Assembly: GCF_014650875.1 (NCBI RefSeq) | Contig: NZ_BMVU01000036.1 | Span: 1-64,000 of the forward strand | Direction of reading: 5' to 3' | Source: Streptomyces minutiscleroticus | GTDB taxonomy: Bacteria; Actinomycetota; Actinomycetes; Streptomycetales; Streptomycetaceae | Length of the DNA: 64,000 bases | Shown: positions 17,260-25,282 of the stretch, one piece after another | How the letters are laid out: each line of letters opens with the position of its first letter | Numbering within the stretch: the first letter of the stretch is position 1 | The notes under the pieces: generated by a model | What the model was told of the DNA's origin: nothing | Databases searched by the model: none | Seen by the model: the letters and a program-made list of their open reading frames with translations, nothing else | Translations under genes and position numbers: made by a program

Positions 17260-17377
17260 CGGTGCCGTACGACGGCCGCCGGAACCCCGGCGCTCCGGCG
17301 GCCGGACGCCTCCGACGCGCCGCCGTACAGCCATCGCCATGCCGCCGTACCGGCACCCCGGTGAGTGTCCGGCCGCG

Positions 17378-18277
17378 TCAGCCGAGGAAGGCGTCGATCC
17401 GCTCCCGCAGCCCCGCCGGGTCCAGGCCGTGCGCGCGCACGTGCTCGCGCCAGGTGCCGTAGCGGCGCACCTCCTCGCGTGCGGTGCCCAGCGGGAGGAC
17501 GCGATGGGGGACGTCGCGCAGGGCGTCCGCGGCGAAGGGCACGGAGGTGCCCGTCAGGTAGGGCTCCACCAGCACCACGTCGGCCGCGTCGGTCCCGGCC
17601 ACGGCCTCGCGCAGCCCGGCCGCGTCGAAGGGGCGGACCGTGGAGGCGTACAGCACGGTCACGTCCCTGTCCCGGGTCGCCTCCAGCACCGCGTCGAGCA
17701 GGGGGCCGACCGCGACGACCACTCCGGCGCGGCCCTCGCGCAGCACCTGGAACCGGCCCGGCGTGACCGGCCGGGCGGTGCGGTTGGACTGCTCGCTCAG
17801 CCGTACGTACACCCGTGTGCCGCGCTCGGCGGCGGCGTGCCGGACCAGCGCCTCGGCCTCGTCCGGGTGGCCGGGCACGTGGACGGTCCAGCCTCCCAGG
17901 GTGTCGAGGAGGGCGAGGTCGGCGGGGGCCTGGTGGGTGCGTCCGCCGGCGGCGATGTCGTACGAGGCGCCGGAGCTGACCAGCACCGCCTCCGCCTCCT
18001 GGTGGTTGAGATCCAGTTTGACCTGCTCGAAGGGGCGCTCCACGAGGAAGCTCGCGAAGGTGTGGACGATCGGGCGCATCCCGGTGAGGGCGAGGCCGCC
18101 GGCGGCGCCGACGAGGAGCTGCTCGCGGATGCCCACGTCGATGACGCGGCGGGGGTGGGCGCGGGCGGCCTCCGCGAAGCGGTCGGCCGAGATGACGGCC
18201 AGGAGGACGGCGAGCCGGGGGTCCTCGTCGAGCAGGCGGGTGGTGACGGCCGCGAAGCGTTCTCGCATCGTGTCCAT
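17378..18277 (-). CDS. Transketolase C-terminal (pyrimidine-binding) subunit
   Basis: A 299-residue protein equal to the second half of a transketolase: the Pyr domain with the conserved Glu in RRVIDVGIREQ, followed by the C-terminal domain (VLYASTVRPFDAAGLREA). The ATG at 18277 follows AAGGAAGG. With the gene just upstream it forms a split transketolase, which in many bacteria serves specialised or alternative pentose metabolism. It lies downstream of a SoxR-type promoter, so the pair may be induced by redox-active compounds. Confidence 0.9.
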   Translation of the reverse strand: MDTMRERFAAVTTRLLDEDPRLAVLLAVISADRFAEAARAHPRRVIDVGIREQLLVGAAGGLALTGMRPIVHTFASFLVERPFEQVKLDLNHQEAEAVLVSSGASYDIAAGGRTHQAPADLALLDTLGGWTVHVPGHPDEAEALVRHAAAERGTRVYVRLSEQSNRTARPVTPGRFQVLREGRAGVVVAVGPLLDAVLEATRDRDVTVLYASTVRPFDAAGLREAVAGTDAADVVLVEPYLTGTSVPFAADALRDVPHRVLPLGTAREEVRRYGTWREHVRAHGLDPAGLRERIDAFLG

Positions 18278-18381
18278 GGGGGCGTTCCTTCCTTTCGGCG
18301 CCGGCCCGGGGGCCCGCACCGGTCCTCCGGTGCCCGCGCCCGGCCTCGGCGGCTGTGTCGGTACCGGCCTCGGCGGCTGTG

Positions 18382-19083
18382 TCAGTCCTTGGACTCCACC
18401 CGCGCGACGACGCAGTGCGGCCGTCCGGGGTGCGGTGCGGTGAACGCCTGGTACAGGGCTTCGTGGTCGCGTCCGTCCACGGTGGCCGTCGACCAGCCCT
18501 CGACGGCGAAGCGCGCGGCGGGACCGCCGCGCCGGCCGAACGTGGCCGAGTCGTTGTCGACCACGACCACGTGCAGGTTCTCCAGGCCGACCGCTCCCGC
18601 GAAGGCGAGCGCCTCGCCGTTGCTGCCCTCGTCCATCTCGGCGTCCCCGACCAGGACCCACACCGCGGGCCCGGTGAGCCCCTGTGCGCGCAGCCCCAGC
18701 GCGGTGCCCACGGCGAGCGGGAGCCCGTGCCCCAGGGAGCCCGAGCCGATCTCCGCTCCGGGGACCAGGGTGCGGTCCGGGTGGTGGCCGAGGGGCGAGT
18801 CGAAGGAGCCGAAGCCGGCCAGCCACTCCTCGGGGACGAACCCCTTGGCGGTGAGCACGGCGTAGTACGCCATGGGCCCGTGCCCCTTGGACAGCAGGAA
18901 GCGGTCCCGGTCGGGCGCCTCGGCGGTCGCGGGCGTCACCCGCAGCACGCGGTCGTAGAGCACCCACAGCGCGTCGAGGGTGGAGGTGGCCGCCGGACCG
19001 TGCTTCTCGTCGCCGGTCATGAGCGACATCAGCCGTGGCAGATCGGTGTAGTCGTACGCGGAATCCGTGCCGGTGAGCGTCAT
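18382..19083 (-). CDS. Transketolase N-terminal (thiamine diphosphate) subunit
   Basis: A 233-residue protein equal to the first half of a transketolase. The thiamine-diphosphate/magnesium motif is visible as GDAEMDEGSNGEA followed by VVVDNDS, and the substrate-channel LLSKGHGP and GSGSLGHGLP are intact. I choose ATG 19083, not the in-frame ATG at 19104, because 19104 lies inside the SoxR operator and upstream of the predicted -10 box. With transcription starting about 7 bases past that -10, the mRNA would be nearly leaderless at 19083. It is divergent from soxR. Confidence 0.88.
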   Translation of the reverse strand: MTLTGTDSAYDYTDLPRLMSLMTGDEKHGPAATSTLDALWVLYDRVLRVTPATAEAPDRDRFLLSKGHGPMAYYAVLTAKGFVPEEWLAGFGSFDSPLGHHPDRTLVPGAEIGSGSLGHGLPLAVGTALGLRAQGLTGPAVWVLVGDAEMDEGSNGEALAFAGAVGLENLHVVVVDNDSATFGRRGGPAARFAVEGWSTATVDGRDHEALYQAFTAPHPGRPHCVVARVESKD

Positions 19084-19089
19084 GTGGCG

Positions 19090-19120
19090 AGTCTGCGACT
19101 TCAAGTCGACTTGAAGTCAA
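19090..19120 (-). promoter_or_regulatory. SoxR box and long-spacer promoter
   Basis: A perfect 22-base palindrome spans 19097-19118. Its core, CTTCAAGTCGACTTGAAG, matches the E. coli soxS operator CCTCAAGTTAACTTGAGG closely. On the minus strand a -35 box TTGACT (19120-19115) and a -10 box CAGACT (19095-19090) flank it with a 19-base spacer, the geometry of SoxR-activated promoters. It reads toward the split transketolase. Confidence 0.88.
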
Positions 19121-19137
19121 GCGCTATCGTCGTCCTC

Positions 19138-19605
19138 ATGCATCGCTCCCTGTCGCGCCACGACCGCCTCACCATCGGCGAACTCGCCGCCCGCAGCGGT
19201 GTCGCCACCTCGGCCCTGCGCTACTACGAGGAGATCGGCCTGATCCGCGCCGACCGCACCCCCGGCGGGCAGCGCCGCTTCGCGCGCAGCACGCTGCGCC
19301 GGGTCGCCTTCGTCCGCGCCGCCCAGCGCGTGGGGCTGTCGCTGGAGGAGGCCGGCGCCGCGCTCGCCCGGCTCCCCGAGGACCACGCGCCGACGGCCGC
19401 CGAGTGGAACGCCGTGGCCCGCACCTGGAACCGGCGCATCGACGACCGGATCGCCGAACTCCAGCGTCTGAAGCGCAGACTGTCCGGCTGCATCGGCTGC
19501 GGCTGCCTCTCGCTGCGCAAGTGCGGCCTGTACAACCCGGACGACGCGGCGGCCGGCAAGGGCCGGGGCGCCCGCTACCTGCTCGGGGACGAGCCCGCGG
19601 AGTAG
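19138..19605 (+). CDS. soxR: Redox-sensitive transcriptional activator SoxR
   Basis: A 155-residue MerR-family protein with the DNA-binding domain LTIGELAARSGVATSALRYY at residues 11-30 and the SoxR [2Fe-2S] motif C-x2-C-x-C-x5-C (Cys118, 121, 123, 129 in GCIGCGCLSLRKC). SoxR senses redox-cycling compounds through cluster oxidation. In streptomycetes it responds to endogenous antibiotics such as actinorhodin rather than acting through soxS. The ATG at 19138 is 20 bases past the SoxR box. It is divergent from the transketolase pair. A 44-base perfect inverted repeat follows as terminator. Confidence 0.95.
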   Translation: MHRSLSRHDRLTIGELAARSGVATSALRYYEEIGLIRADRTPGGQRRFARSTLRRVAFVRAAQRVGLSLEEAGAALARLPEDHAPTAAEWNAVARTWNRRIDDRIAELQRLKRRLSGCIGCGCLSLRKCGLYNPDDAAAGKGRGARYLLGDEPAE

Positions 19606-19645
19606 ACCCCGTCCCCGGTGTCCCGGGCCGGCCGCGAAGGGACAT

Positions 19646-19689
19646 GGCGTCCGGTCCCCGGAGCCGGCCGGCTCCGGGGACCGGACGCC
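19646..19689 (+). terminator. 44-bp perfect palindrome after soxR
   Basis: Two 22-base arms (19646-19667 and 19668-19689) are exact inverted repeats with no loop. It lies 40 bases past the soxR stop and before the end of the convergent AMIN-like gene, so it is a plausible bidirectional terminator. Confidence 0.65.
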
Positions 19690-19690
19690 G

Positions 19691-19780
19691 GGACACCGCC
19701 GGGCCGGGGCGGCGCCGCTGGGACACCGCCGGGCCGGGGCGGCGCCGCTGGGACACCGCCGGGCCGGGGCGGCGCCGCTC
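19691..19780. repeat. 30-bp tandem repeat, three copies
   Basis: Three near-identical 30-base units (19691-19720, 19721-19750, 19751-19780) built on GGACACCGCCGGGCCGG. The last unit runs into the stop codon of the leftward AMIN-like gene. Confidence 0.9.
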
Positions 19781-20339
19781 ACCAGCTGTGGGCGACGTCC
19801 ACCACGATCCTGTCGGGCAGTTGCGTCACCCGGAACGGCAGCCGGGTGCGCACCCCGAGGCCGACCTGGGTGTCCCCCTCGAAGCTGCCGGCGAACCGGG
19901 TGTCCCTGAAGGTCCTGTAGCCGGTGACGTCGACCCCGGGCAGCGGCTTCGCCACCCGCCCGGGGTAGGTCGGCGAGCCGGTCTGCGGGTCGTAGCTCGG
20001 CGCGCCGACGCGCACCTCGATCACCGCGCCCCCGCCGACCGGGATGTACCGTCCCGAGCCGTCCTGGTGCAGACGCCTGACGTACTGGACGTGGTAGCCG
20101 ATGTCCTTCTCCCCCGCGCCGGGCGCGCTCAGCACCATCCGGTCGAAGCAGTCGTGCCGTCCCGTCGTGATGTTCCCGAGCGGAGCGGTGCCGGTCCCCG
20201 TGCCGCTCTTGATCCCGCTGCCCCAGCCCGTCGGGCAGGCCGCCGTCCGCGCCGTGCCGGCCGCCGCGGCGGGGACCGCCGTCGTCCCCAGTGCGCCCGT
20301 CGCCAGCACCAGCGCCACGGCCACCCCGTTCTTCCGCAT
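19779..20339 (-). CDS. Secreted AMIN-like domain protein
   Basis: A 186-residue exported protein. Residues 1-28 are a signal peptide (MRKNGVAVALVLATGALG followed by AVPAAAAGTA). The rest matches the actinobacterial AMIN-like domain: HDCFDRMVL, YHVQYVRRLHQDGSG, GGAVIEVRVGAPSYD, FEGDTQVGLGVR and a C-terminal RIVVDVAHSW. These domains are beta-sandwiches thought to bind cell-wall polymers. No lipobox cysteine is visible. The ATG at 20339 follows GAGGGGG. The stop falls in a tandem repeat. Confidence 0.8.
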   Translation of the reverse strand: MRKNGVAVALVLATGALGTTAVPAAAAGTARTAACPTGWGSGIKSGTGTGTAPLGNITTGRHDCFDRMVLSAPGAGEKDIGYHVQYVRRLHQDGSGRYIPVGGGAVIEVRVGAPSYDPQTGSPTYPGRVAKPLPGVDVTGYRTFRDTRFAGSFEGDTQVGLGVRTRLPFRVTQLPDRIVVDVAHSW

Positions 20340-20603
20340 GGTGTCCCCCTCGGCCGTCGTGTGCGGCCTCCGCCCGGCGCGAAGGCCGTCACTGGGTGAG
20401 ATGGCCCGGCGCACCGGAAGGTTGTACCGCGGGCGGGCCGGACGGCGGGCGGCCCGCGCCCGCCGTCGGGCGCACGCGCACGGCCGCAGGTCGCACCGGT
20501 GGCGGCGGGCCGCGCCGGCGGAACACATGGTGTAGCCTCCGGAATTGGTGCCCGCTTCGCGCCCGACGGCGTTCCTCGGGCGTCCGCGGACGGTGTGGAG
20601 GCG

Positions 20604-22418
20604 GTGAGCGGTCCAGTGGCACGTTCGGACGGCGGCCGGACCCCGGCGGACGACTGGTCCGCGCGTCTGCACGGACTGTGGCGGGCGGCCCTGGACGTCG
20701 AGGCCGTCGAGAAGATGTCGCGCCATATCTACGCGCTCATGCTGGACGAGCCGGGCGTGGTGGCGGTCGTCGGCAGCCGGTGGGACGGCGGTGAACTGCG
20801 CTACGTGCGCCACATGACGCCCGACGGCGGCCGGCCCGTGCTCAGGACCAGGAGGGCCGGTCCCGGCGCGGTCGTCGCGGGGCCGGGGCGGACGGCGCCG
20901 AAGCCGGGGGCGGGTCACGAGGGGGACGGACCGGCCGTCCTCCACCACGACCTGACCGGGCCGGACGACGGCTTCGCCCCGGAGCACGCCCTCTTCGTCG
21001 AGGCCGGGGCCCGGCACGCGCTGGAGGTCAGGTTCTCGTTCGGGGAGGGCGACGGGGACGGCGACTGGGCCGCCTTCTCCGTCGGTCTCGAGCGCCCACA
21101 GGACGCGGCTCCCGGGCTCGCGACCCGGCTGACCCAGCTCGCCGAGGTGCTCGTCGCCAGCAACCGGCGCGTCCTGGACCACCGCGCGCACGAGCGCCAG
21201 CAGATCGAGGACGCCTTCCTCGCCGAGGCGTCGCTGCAGATGGACGCCAGTCTGGACGTCCAGGAGACCCTGGGGCGCATCGCCCGCCTCGCCGTGCCCG
21301 CGCTGGCGGAGGGCTGCGTGGTGCACCTGTTCCAGGAGGGCAGACTGTCCCTGGTGGCGTCCGCCCACGTGGCCGCGGCCGCGCAGCCCTGGCTCGTCGG
21401 CGTGGCGCACGACGCCTGGCTGGAGGACCGCATCCGTGCCGCCGCCGACCGGCGCCTCGGGTCGGTCGTCTCGGGCGGCGACCTGGCCGGCTCCCCCTTC
21501 GGCCCCCGCGCCGGGGGCCCTGGCCGGGCCGTACGGGCGGTCAGCGTCACTCCCCTGCGCGCCCGGGGCAAGGTGCTGGGAACCCTCGCCTTCGTCCACC
21601 ACCGGGACGCGCGGGACCTGCCGAGCCGGCGGCTCCTGGACGACCTGGCCCAGCGGGCCGCGCTGGCCATCGACACCACGGCCGCCTACGAGCAGCGCCG
21701 CCGCAACGCGGAGCAGCTGCAGCGCCACCTCCTGCCCGGCACGCTGCCCGAATGGCCGGGTGTGAGCCTGAGCGCGGCCTACGAGGTGGCCGACGACTCC
21801 CTGGAGGTCGGCGGCGACTTCTACGACGCCGTGGTGCGCCGCGACGGCGGCCTCGCCCTGTTCATCGGGGACGTCTGCGGCCGCGGAGCGGAGGCCGCCG
21901 CCCTCACCGGGCTGGCCCGCCACACCCTGCGCGTCCTGCTGGAGGACGGGGCGTCGCCGGCGGACGCCCTGAGCCGTCTGAACGCGGTGCTGGTCGCCCA
22001 GTCGACCCCGCGCTTCGTCACCGCGCTGGCCGCCGTGATCACCCCGGAGAGCGCGGGCCGCACCTTGGAGGCGGCCTCCGCCGGCCACCCGCGCCCGTTG
22101 GTCCGCCGCGCGGACGGGCGGGTGACGGAGGTCGGGGTGTCCGGCCTGCTCCTGGGCGTCCTGGGCGAGACCCGCTACGAGCCGGTGACGGTCCCCCTGG
22201 CGGCCGGCGACTCGCTGGCGCTGTTCACCGACGGGCTCACCGAGGCCCGCAGCGCCGACGGGACCATGTTCGAGGAGCTGCTGCCGCAGGCGGTACGGGA
22301 CTGCTGCCGCGGCGACGACGACGCGGCAGCCGCGCTGATCGCCCGGGCGTCGCGGTTCCGCGCCCTGGGGGACGACGACACCGCCGTACTGGTCGCGCAC
22401 GTGAAGGGAGACCGGTGA
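20604..22418 (+). CDS. GAF-domain SpoIIE-type PP2C serine phosphatase
   Basis: About 604 residues. An N-terminal region of unknown type (1-180) is followed by a GAF domain (about 200-360) and a C-terminal PPM phosphatase domain of SpoIIE type. The metal-binding motifs are visible: GGDFYDAV, FIGDVCGRGAEAA, LFTDGLTEAR and GDDDTAVL. Such enzymes dephosphorylate STAS anti-sigma antagonists. Several in-frame GTG codons (20595, 20604, 20616) follow GGAGG, so the exact start is uncertain. Its end overlaps the response regulator by four bases, linking it to the phytochrome signalling set. Confidence 0.85.
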   Translation: MSGPVARSDGGRTPADDWSARLHGLWRAALDVEAVEKMSRHIYALMLDEPGVVAVVGSRWDGGELRYVRHMTPDGGRPVLRTRRAGPGAVVAGPGRTAPKPGAGHEGDGPAVLHHDLTGPDDGFAPEHALFVEAGARHALEVRFSFGEGDGDGDWAAFSVGLERPQDAAPGLATRLTQLAEVLVASNRRVLDHRAHERQQIEDAFLAEASLQMDASLDVQETLGRIARLAVPALAEGCVVHLFQEGRLSLVASAHVAAAAQPWLVGVAHDAWLEDRIRAAADRRLGSVVSGGDLAGSPFGPRAGGPGRAVRAVSVTPLRARGKVLGTLAFVHHRDARDLPSRRLLDDLAQRAALAIDTTAAYEQRRRNAEQLQRHLLPGTLPEWPGVSLSAAYEVADDSLEVGGDFYDAVVRRDGGLALFIGDVCGRGAEAAALTGLARHTLRVLLEDGASPADALSRLNAVLVAQSTPRFVTALAAVITPESAGRTLEAASAGHPRPLVRRADGRVTEVGVSGLLLGVLGETRYEPVTVPLAAGDSLALFTDGLTEARSADGTMFEELLPQAVRDCCRGDDDAAAALIARASRFRALGDDDTAVLVAHVKGDR

Positions 22419-22873
22419 AGGTGACAGACGGTGGCGAGGACCGCGTCGACCACGGCAGCGTCCTGGTCGTGGAGGACAGCCCGGAGGACGCGGAGGCGAT
22501 CGAGCGGGCCCTGAGCCGCACCCACCCCGAGCTGGAGCTGGAGTTCGCCGACCGCGGCGACGGCCTCGTCGACGACCTGCTCGCGCGCGGGCGGCTGCCC
22601 GGGCTGATCCTGCTCGACCTCAACATGCCCGGGCTGAGCGGGCACGCCGTGCTCACCGCCGTCCGCGCCCGGCCGGAGCTGAGCGGGGTCACCGTGGTGG
22701 TGTTCACCTCCTCCACGGCGCCCGCGGAGGTCGACGCCTGCTACGCGGCGGGCGCCGACAGCTACGTCTACAAGACGGTGAACTTCACCCTGTTCCAGAC
22801 GGTCCTCAAGGGTGCGGTCGACTACTGGCTGGAGTCCCGGTCCGCGTCCGGCGGGCCCCCGAGCCCGATGTAG
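22415..22873 (+). CDS. Single-domain response regulator (Rcp/CheY-like)
   Basis: A 152-residue receiver domain without an output domain: VLVVEDSPEDAEAI at the N-terminus, phospho-acceptor Asp in LILLDLNMPGLSG, FTSS and YKTVNF (the conserved Lys). This type is the usual partner of phytochrome kinases. The GTG at 22415 overlaps the phosphatase stop (GTGA) and has GGGAG upstream. Its last 52 bases overlap the 3' end of the converging phytochrome gene, so the two messages are complementary there. Confidence 0.9.
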   Translation: MKVTDGGEDRVDHGSVLVVEDSPEDAEAIERALSRTHPELELEFADRGDGLVDDLLARGRLPGLILLDLNMPGLSGHAVLTAVRARPELSGVTVVVFTSSTAPAEVDACYAAGADSYVYKTVNFTLFQTVLKGAVDYWLESRSASGGPPSPM

Positions 22874-25182
22874 AACGCCGTCCCCTCGCCGGGGGTGCTG
22901 CGCAGCCACAGCCGGCCCCCGTGCCGCTCGACGATGCGCTTGACCAGGGCCAGGCCCACCCCCGTGCCGCCGCCGCGCTCGCCGGGCCCGTGCAGCCTGC
23001 GGAACAGGTCGAACACCTCCCGCTGCTGCTCCGGCGCGATGCCGATGCCGTTGTCCCGGACGACGAGCACGCACTCCTCGGCGCCGGGTGCGGGCTCCGC
23101 CCCCGCCACCACGGTGTCCGCCCCGGCCGGGACGGGGTGGCGCTCCACGGCCACCTCCACCCGGCGCTCCGCTCCGTCGCGGGCGTACTTGGCCGCGTTG
23201 ACCAGGAGGTTGACCAGGACCTCGTAGAGGCGGTCGGCGTCGGCGCGCACCGGCGGCAGCTCCCCGCGCACCACCTCGACCCCCTGCTCGGCCAGGCGCG
23301 GCCCGGCCACCTCCAGGGCCGCGTCGAGCGCCGCGCCCAGGTCCAGCTCCCGCACCCGGAGGCCGGCGCGGCCGAGGCGGGCGTAGTGCAGCAGCGAGTC
23401 GAGCAGTTCGTCCATCCGGCCGGCGAGGCGCTGCATGGTGTGCAGCCGCCGCAGCGTCGTCGCGTCCAGGCCGGTCGCCGCGTCCTCGATCGCGAAGGTC
23501 GCCGCGTTGGAGATGCCGCGCAGCGGTTCCTTGAGGTCGTGGGCGGCCGCGTGGGCGAAGGAGTCCAGGTCGTCGTTTGTCATGCGCAGCTCTTCGTTGA
23601 GCCGGTCCAGGTGGTCGGCGTGGCGCAGGACGAGGCCGGTCAGCAGCCGCCACAGCTCGCGGGCGGCCACCCGGTCCCGGGTCGTCCAGGGCAGGCTCCG
23701 CCCGCGGACCGTGGACCGGAACACCGCCCCCGACCCGCGCGGGGTCAGCCGCTCGCCGCGGGGCCCCACCCGGACCGGCGCCGCCGGATCGGCCGCCCAC
23801 CGCCGCGGGGCGGGACGCTCGCGCCTGCACCACGCGAGGAAGTCCCCCGAGTCCGACAGCGGCACCATCAGGACCCCGGCGGGGCCCCGGCCGGGGTCCG
23901 GCGGCCGGTACCCCAGCTCCTCGTCACCGAGTTCGGACAGCCGGTCGGTGTCCCACAGCGAGCCCGGCGTCAGCGTGCGCGCCCGCCGCTCCAGCGCCGC
24001 GCACAGCTCTGGCGGGAACGGTTCGCCGAAACCGGCCGTGCGGCCGGAGCGGCCGGCCACGACGCCGTCGGCGGCCAGCAGTTCGAGGACCGGGCCGCCG
24101 TCCTCGGCCAGGCGCTTCTCCAGGCCGTCCGCCAGCAGCGCCGCCACCGCGGCCGTCCGAGCGCCCGACGCGTCGAGCGCGTCGGCGCGCTCGCGCTCCT
24201 CGATCGCGGCCAGCTGGAGCGAGAAGGCCGCGCCGAACGTCTCGCACGCCGCCCGCACCTCGGGGGCCGGCCGGGACGGGCGCGCCCCGTGGCAGGCGAT
24301 CAGCCCCCACAGCCGCCCCTCGCGCAGCACCGACACCGACATGGAGGAGCGGACGCCGATGTTGCGCAGGTACTCCAGGTGGAAGCCGGAGACCGTGCGC
24401 AGCGCCGCCCGCGACAGGTCCAGCGGCGCACCGGTGGCGGGCCGCACGGCCGGGAGCAGCCCTACGGTGGCGTCGTCCACGTCGGCGATCACCCGGATCC
24501 AGTTCTCCCGGTACAGCCGTCTGGCCTGCGGCGGGATGTCCGTCGCGGGGAACCACAGCCCCAGCCACGGCTCCCACCCCCCGACGACGTCCTCGGCCAG
24601 CACCTCTCCGGGGCCGTCCTCGCCGTCGAAGCGGTAGGCGACCACGCGCTCGTACCCGGTCAGCGCCCGCACCTCGCGCACCGCCACCCGGCAGCAGTCC
24701 GCGACCGTGGCCGCCGAGCGCAGCCGGCCCAGCGCCCGGCGCACTCCCTGGTGGAAGCCGGCGGACGCGGACGCGTCGCCCTCCCGGGGCTCGAACTCCA
24801 GCACCAGCAGCCCGTCCCTGCGGTGCGCCGACACGTCGAAGAGGCGGTCCGCGCCGTCCGCGCCCGCCACGACGGACAGCGCGGCCGGTGCCGCCTCCTC
24901 GCCGGACGTCGCCTCCAGCGCCTCGCCGTAGGCGCCGGCCGGCACGACCCGGGTGACCGGCGTGCCCACGAGGGCGTCCGCCTCGACGCCGAGCACCTCC
25001 CCGGTGTTGCGGGCGGCGACCTCCACCAGTCCGCTGTCCGGGTCGACCGCCACCAGGGAGCCGTAGGACTGGACCCCGCCGAGCAGGTGGATCGGCTCAC
25101 GCACGCACTGCGTGAGGTCGAAGCCGCCCGCCGCGGCGCTCTCGGCGGCCCGCGCCCGCTCCGACAGCCACTGGCCCTCCAT
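22822..25182 (-). CDS. Bacteriophytochrome histidine kinase
   Basis: A 786-residue sensor kinase with PAS (about 20-130), GAF (145-320), PHY (330-505) and HisKA/HATPase (530-780). Chromophore features are all present: Cys26 in TQCVREPIHLLGG, the usual biliverdin attachment site of bacterial phytochromes; PATDIP at 212-217; His268 in GFHLEYLRN; and His298 in LIACHG. The kinase has His548 in AAAHDLKEPL, an N box NLLVNAAKYA, and DNGIGI and GTGVGLAL. It senses red/far-red light if biliverdin is available; no heme oxygenase gene is nearby. The ATG at 25182 follows GAGGG. It converges on and overlaps the response regulator by 52 bases. Confidence 0.92.
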   Translation of the reverse strand: MEGQWLSERARAAESAAAGGFDLTQCVREPIHLLGGVQSYGSLVAVDPDSGLVEVAARNTGEVLGVEADALVGTPVTRVVPAGAYGEALEATSGEEAAPAALSVVAGADGADRLFDVSAHRRDGLLVLEFEPREGDASASAGFHQGVRRALGRLRSAATVADCCRVAVREVRALTGYERVVAYRFDGEDGPGEVLAEDVVGGWEPWLGLWFPATDIPPQARRLYRENWIRVIADVDDATVGLLPAVRPATGAPLDLSRAALRTVSGFHLEYLRNIGVRSSMSVSVLREGRLWGLIACHGARPSRPAPEVRAACETFGAAFSLQLAAIEERERADALDASGARTAAVAALLADGLEKRLAEDGGPVLELLAADGVVAGRSGRTAGFGEPFPPELCAALERRARTLTPGSLWDTDRLSELGDEELGYRPPDPGRGPAGVLMVPLSDSGDFLAWCRRERPAPRRWAADPAAPVRVGPRGERLTPRGSGAVFRSTVRGRSLPWTTRDRVAARELWRLLTGLVLRHADHLDRLNEELRMTNDDLDSFAHAAAHDLKEPLRGISNAATFAIEDAATGLDATTLRRLHTMQRLAGRMDELLDSLLHYARLGRAGLRVRELDLGAALDAALEVAGPRLAEQGVEVVRGELPPVRADADRLYEVLVNLLVNAAKYARDGAERRVEVAVERHPVPAGADTVVAGAEPAPGAEECVLVVRDNGIGIAPEQQREVFDLFRRLHGPGERGGGTGVGLALVKRIVERHGGRLWLRSTPGEGTAFYIGLGGPPDADRDSSQ

Positions 25183-25282
25183 CGTCGAACCCTCTTTCCT
25201 CGGCGGCCCCGGGCCCGGCCGGACACGGCCGCACATCATCCCACTGCCGCGGGTGGCGCGGGCCGGCGCCCCGGCGGGCCGG

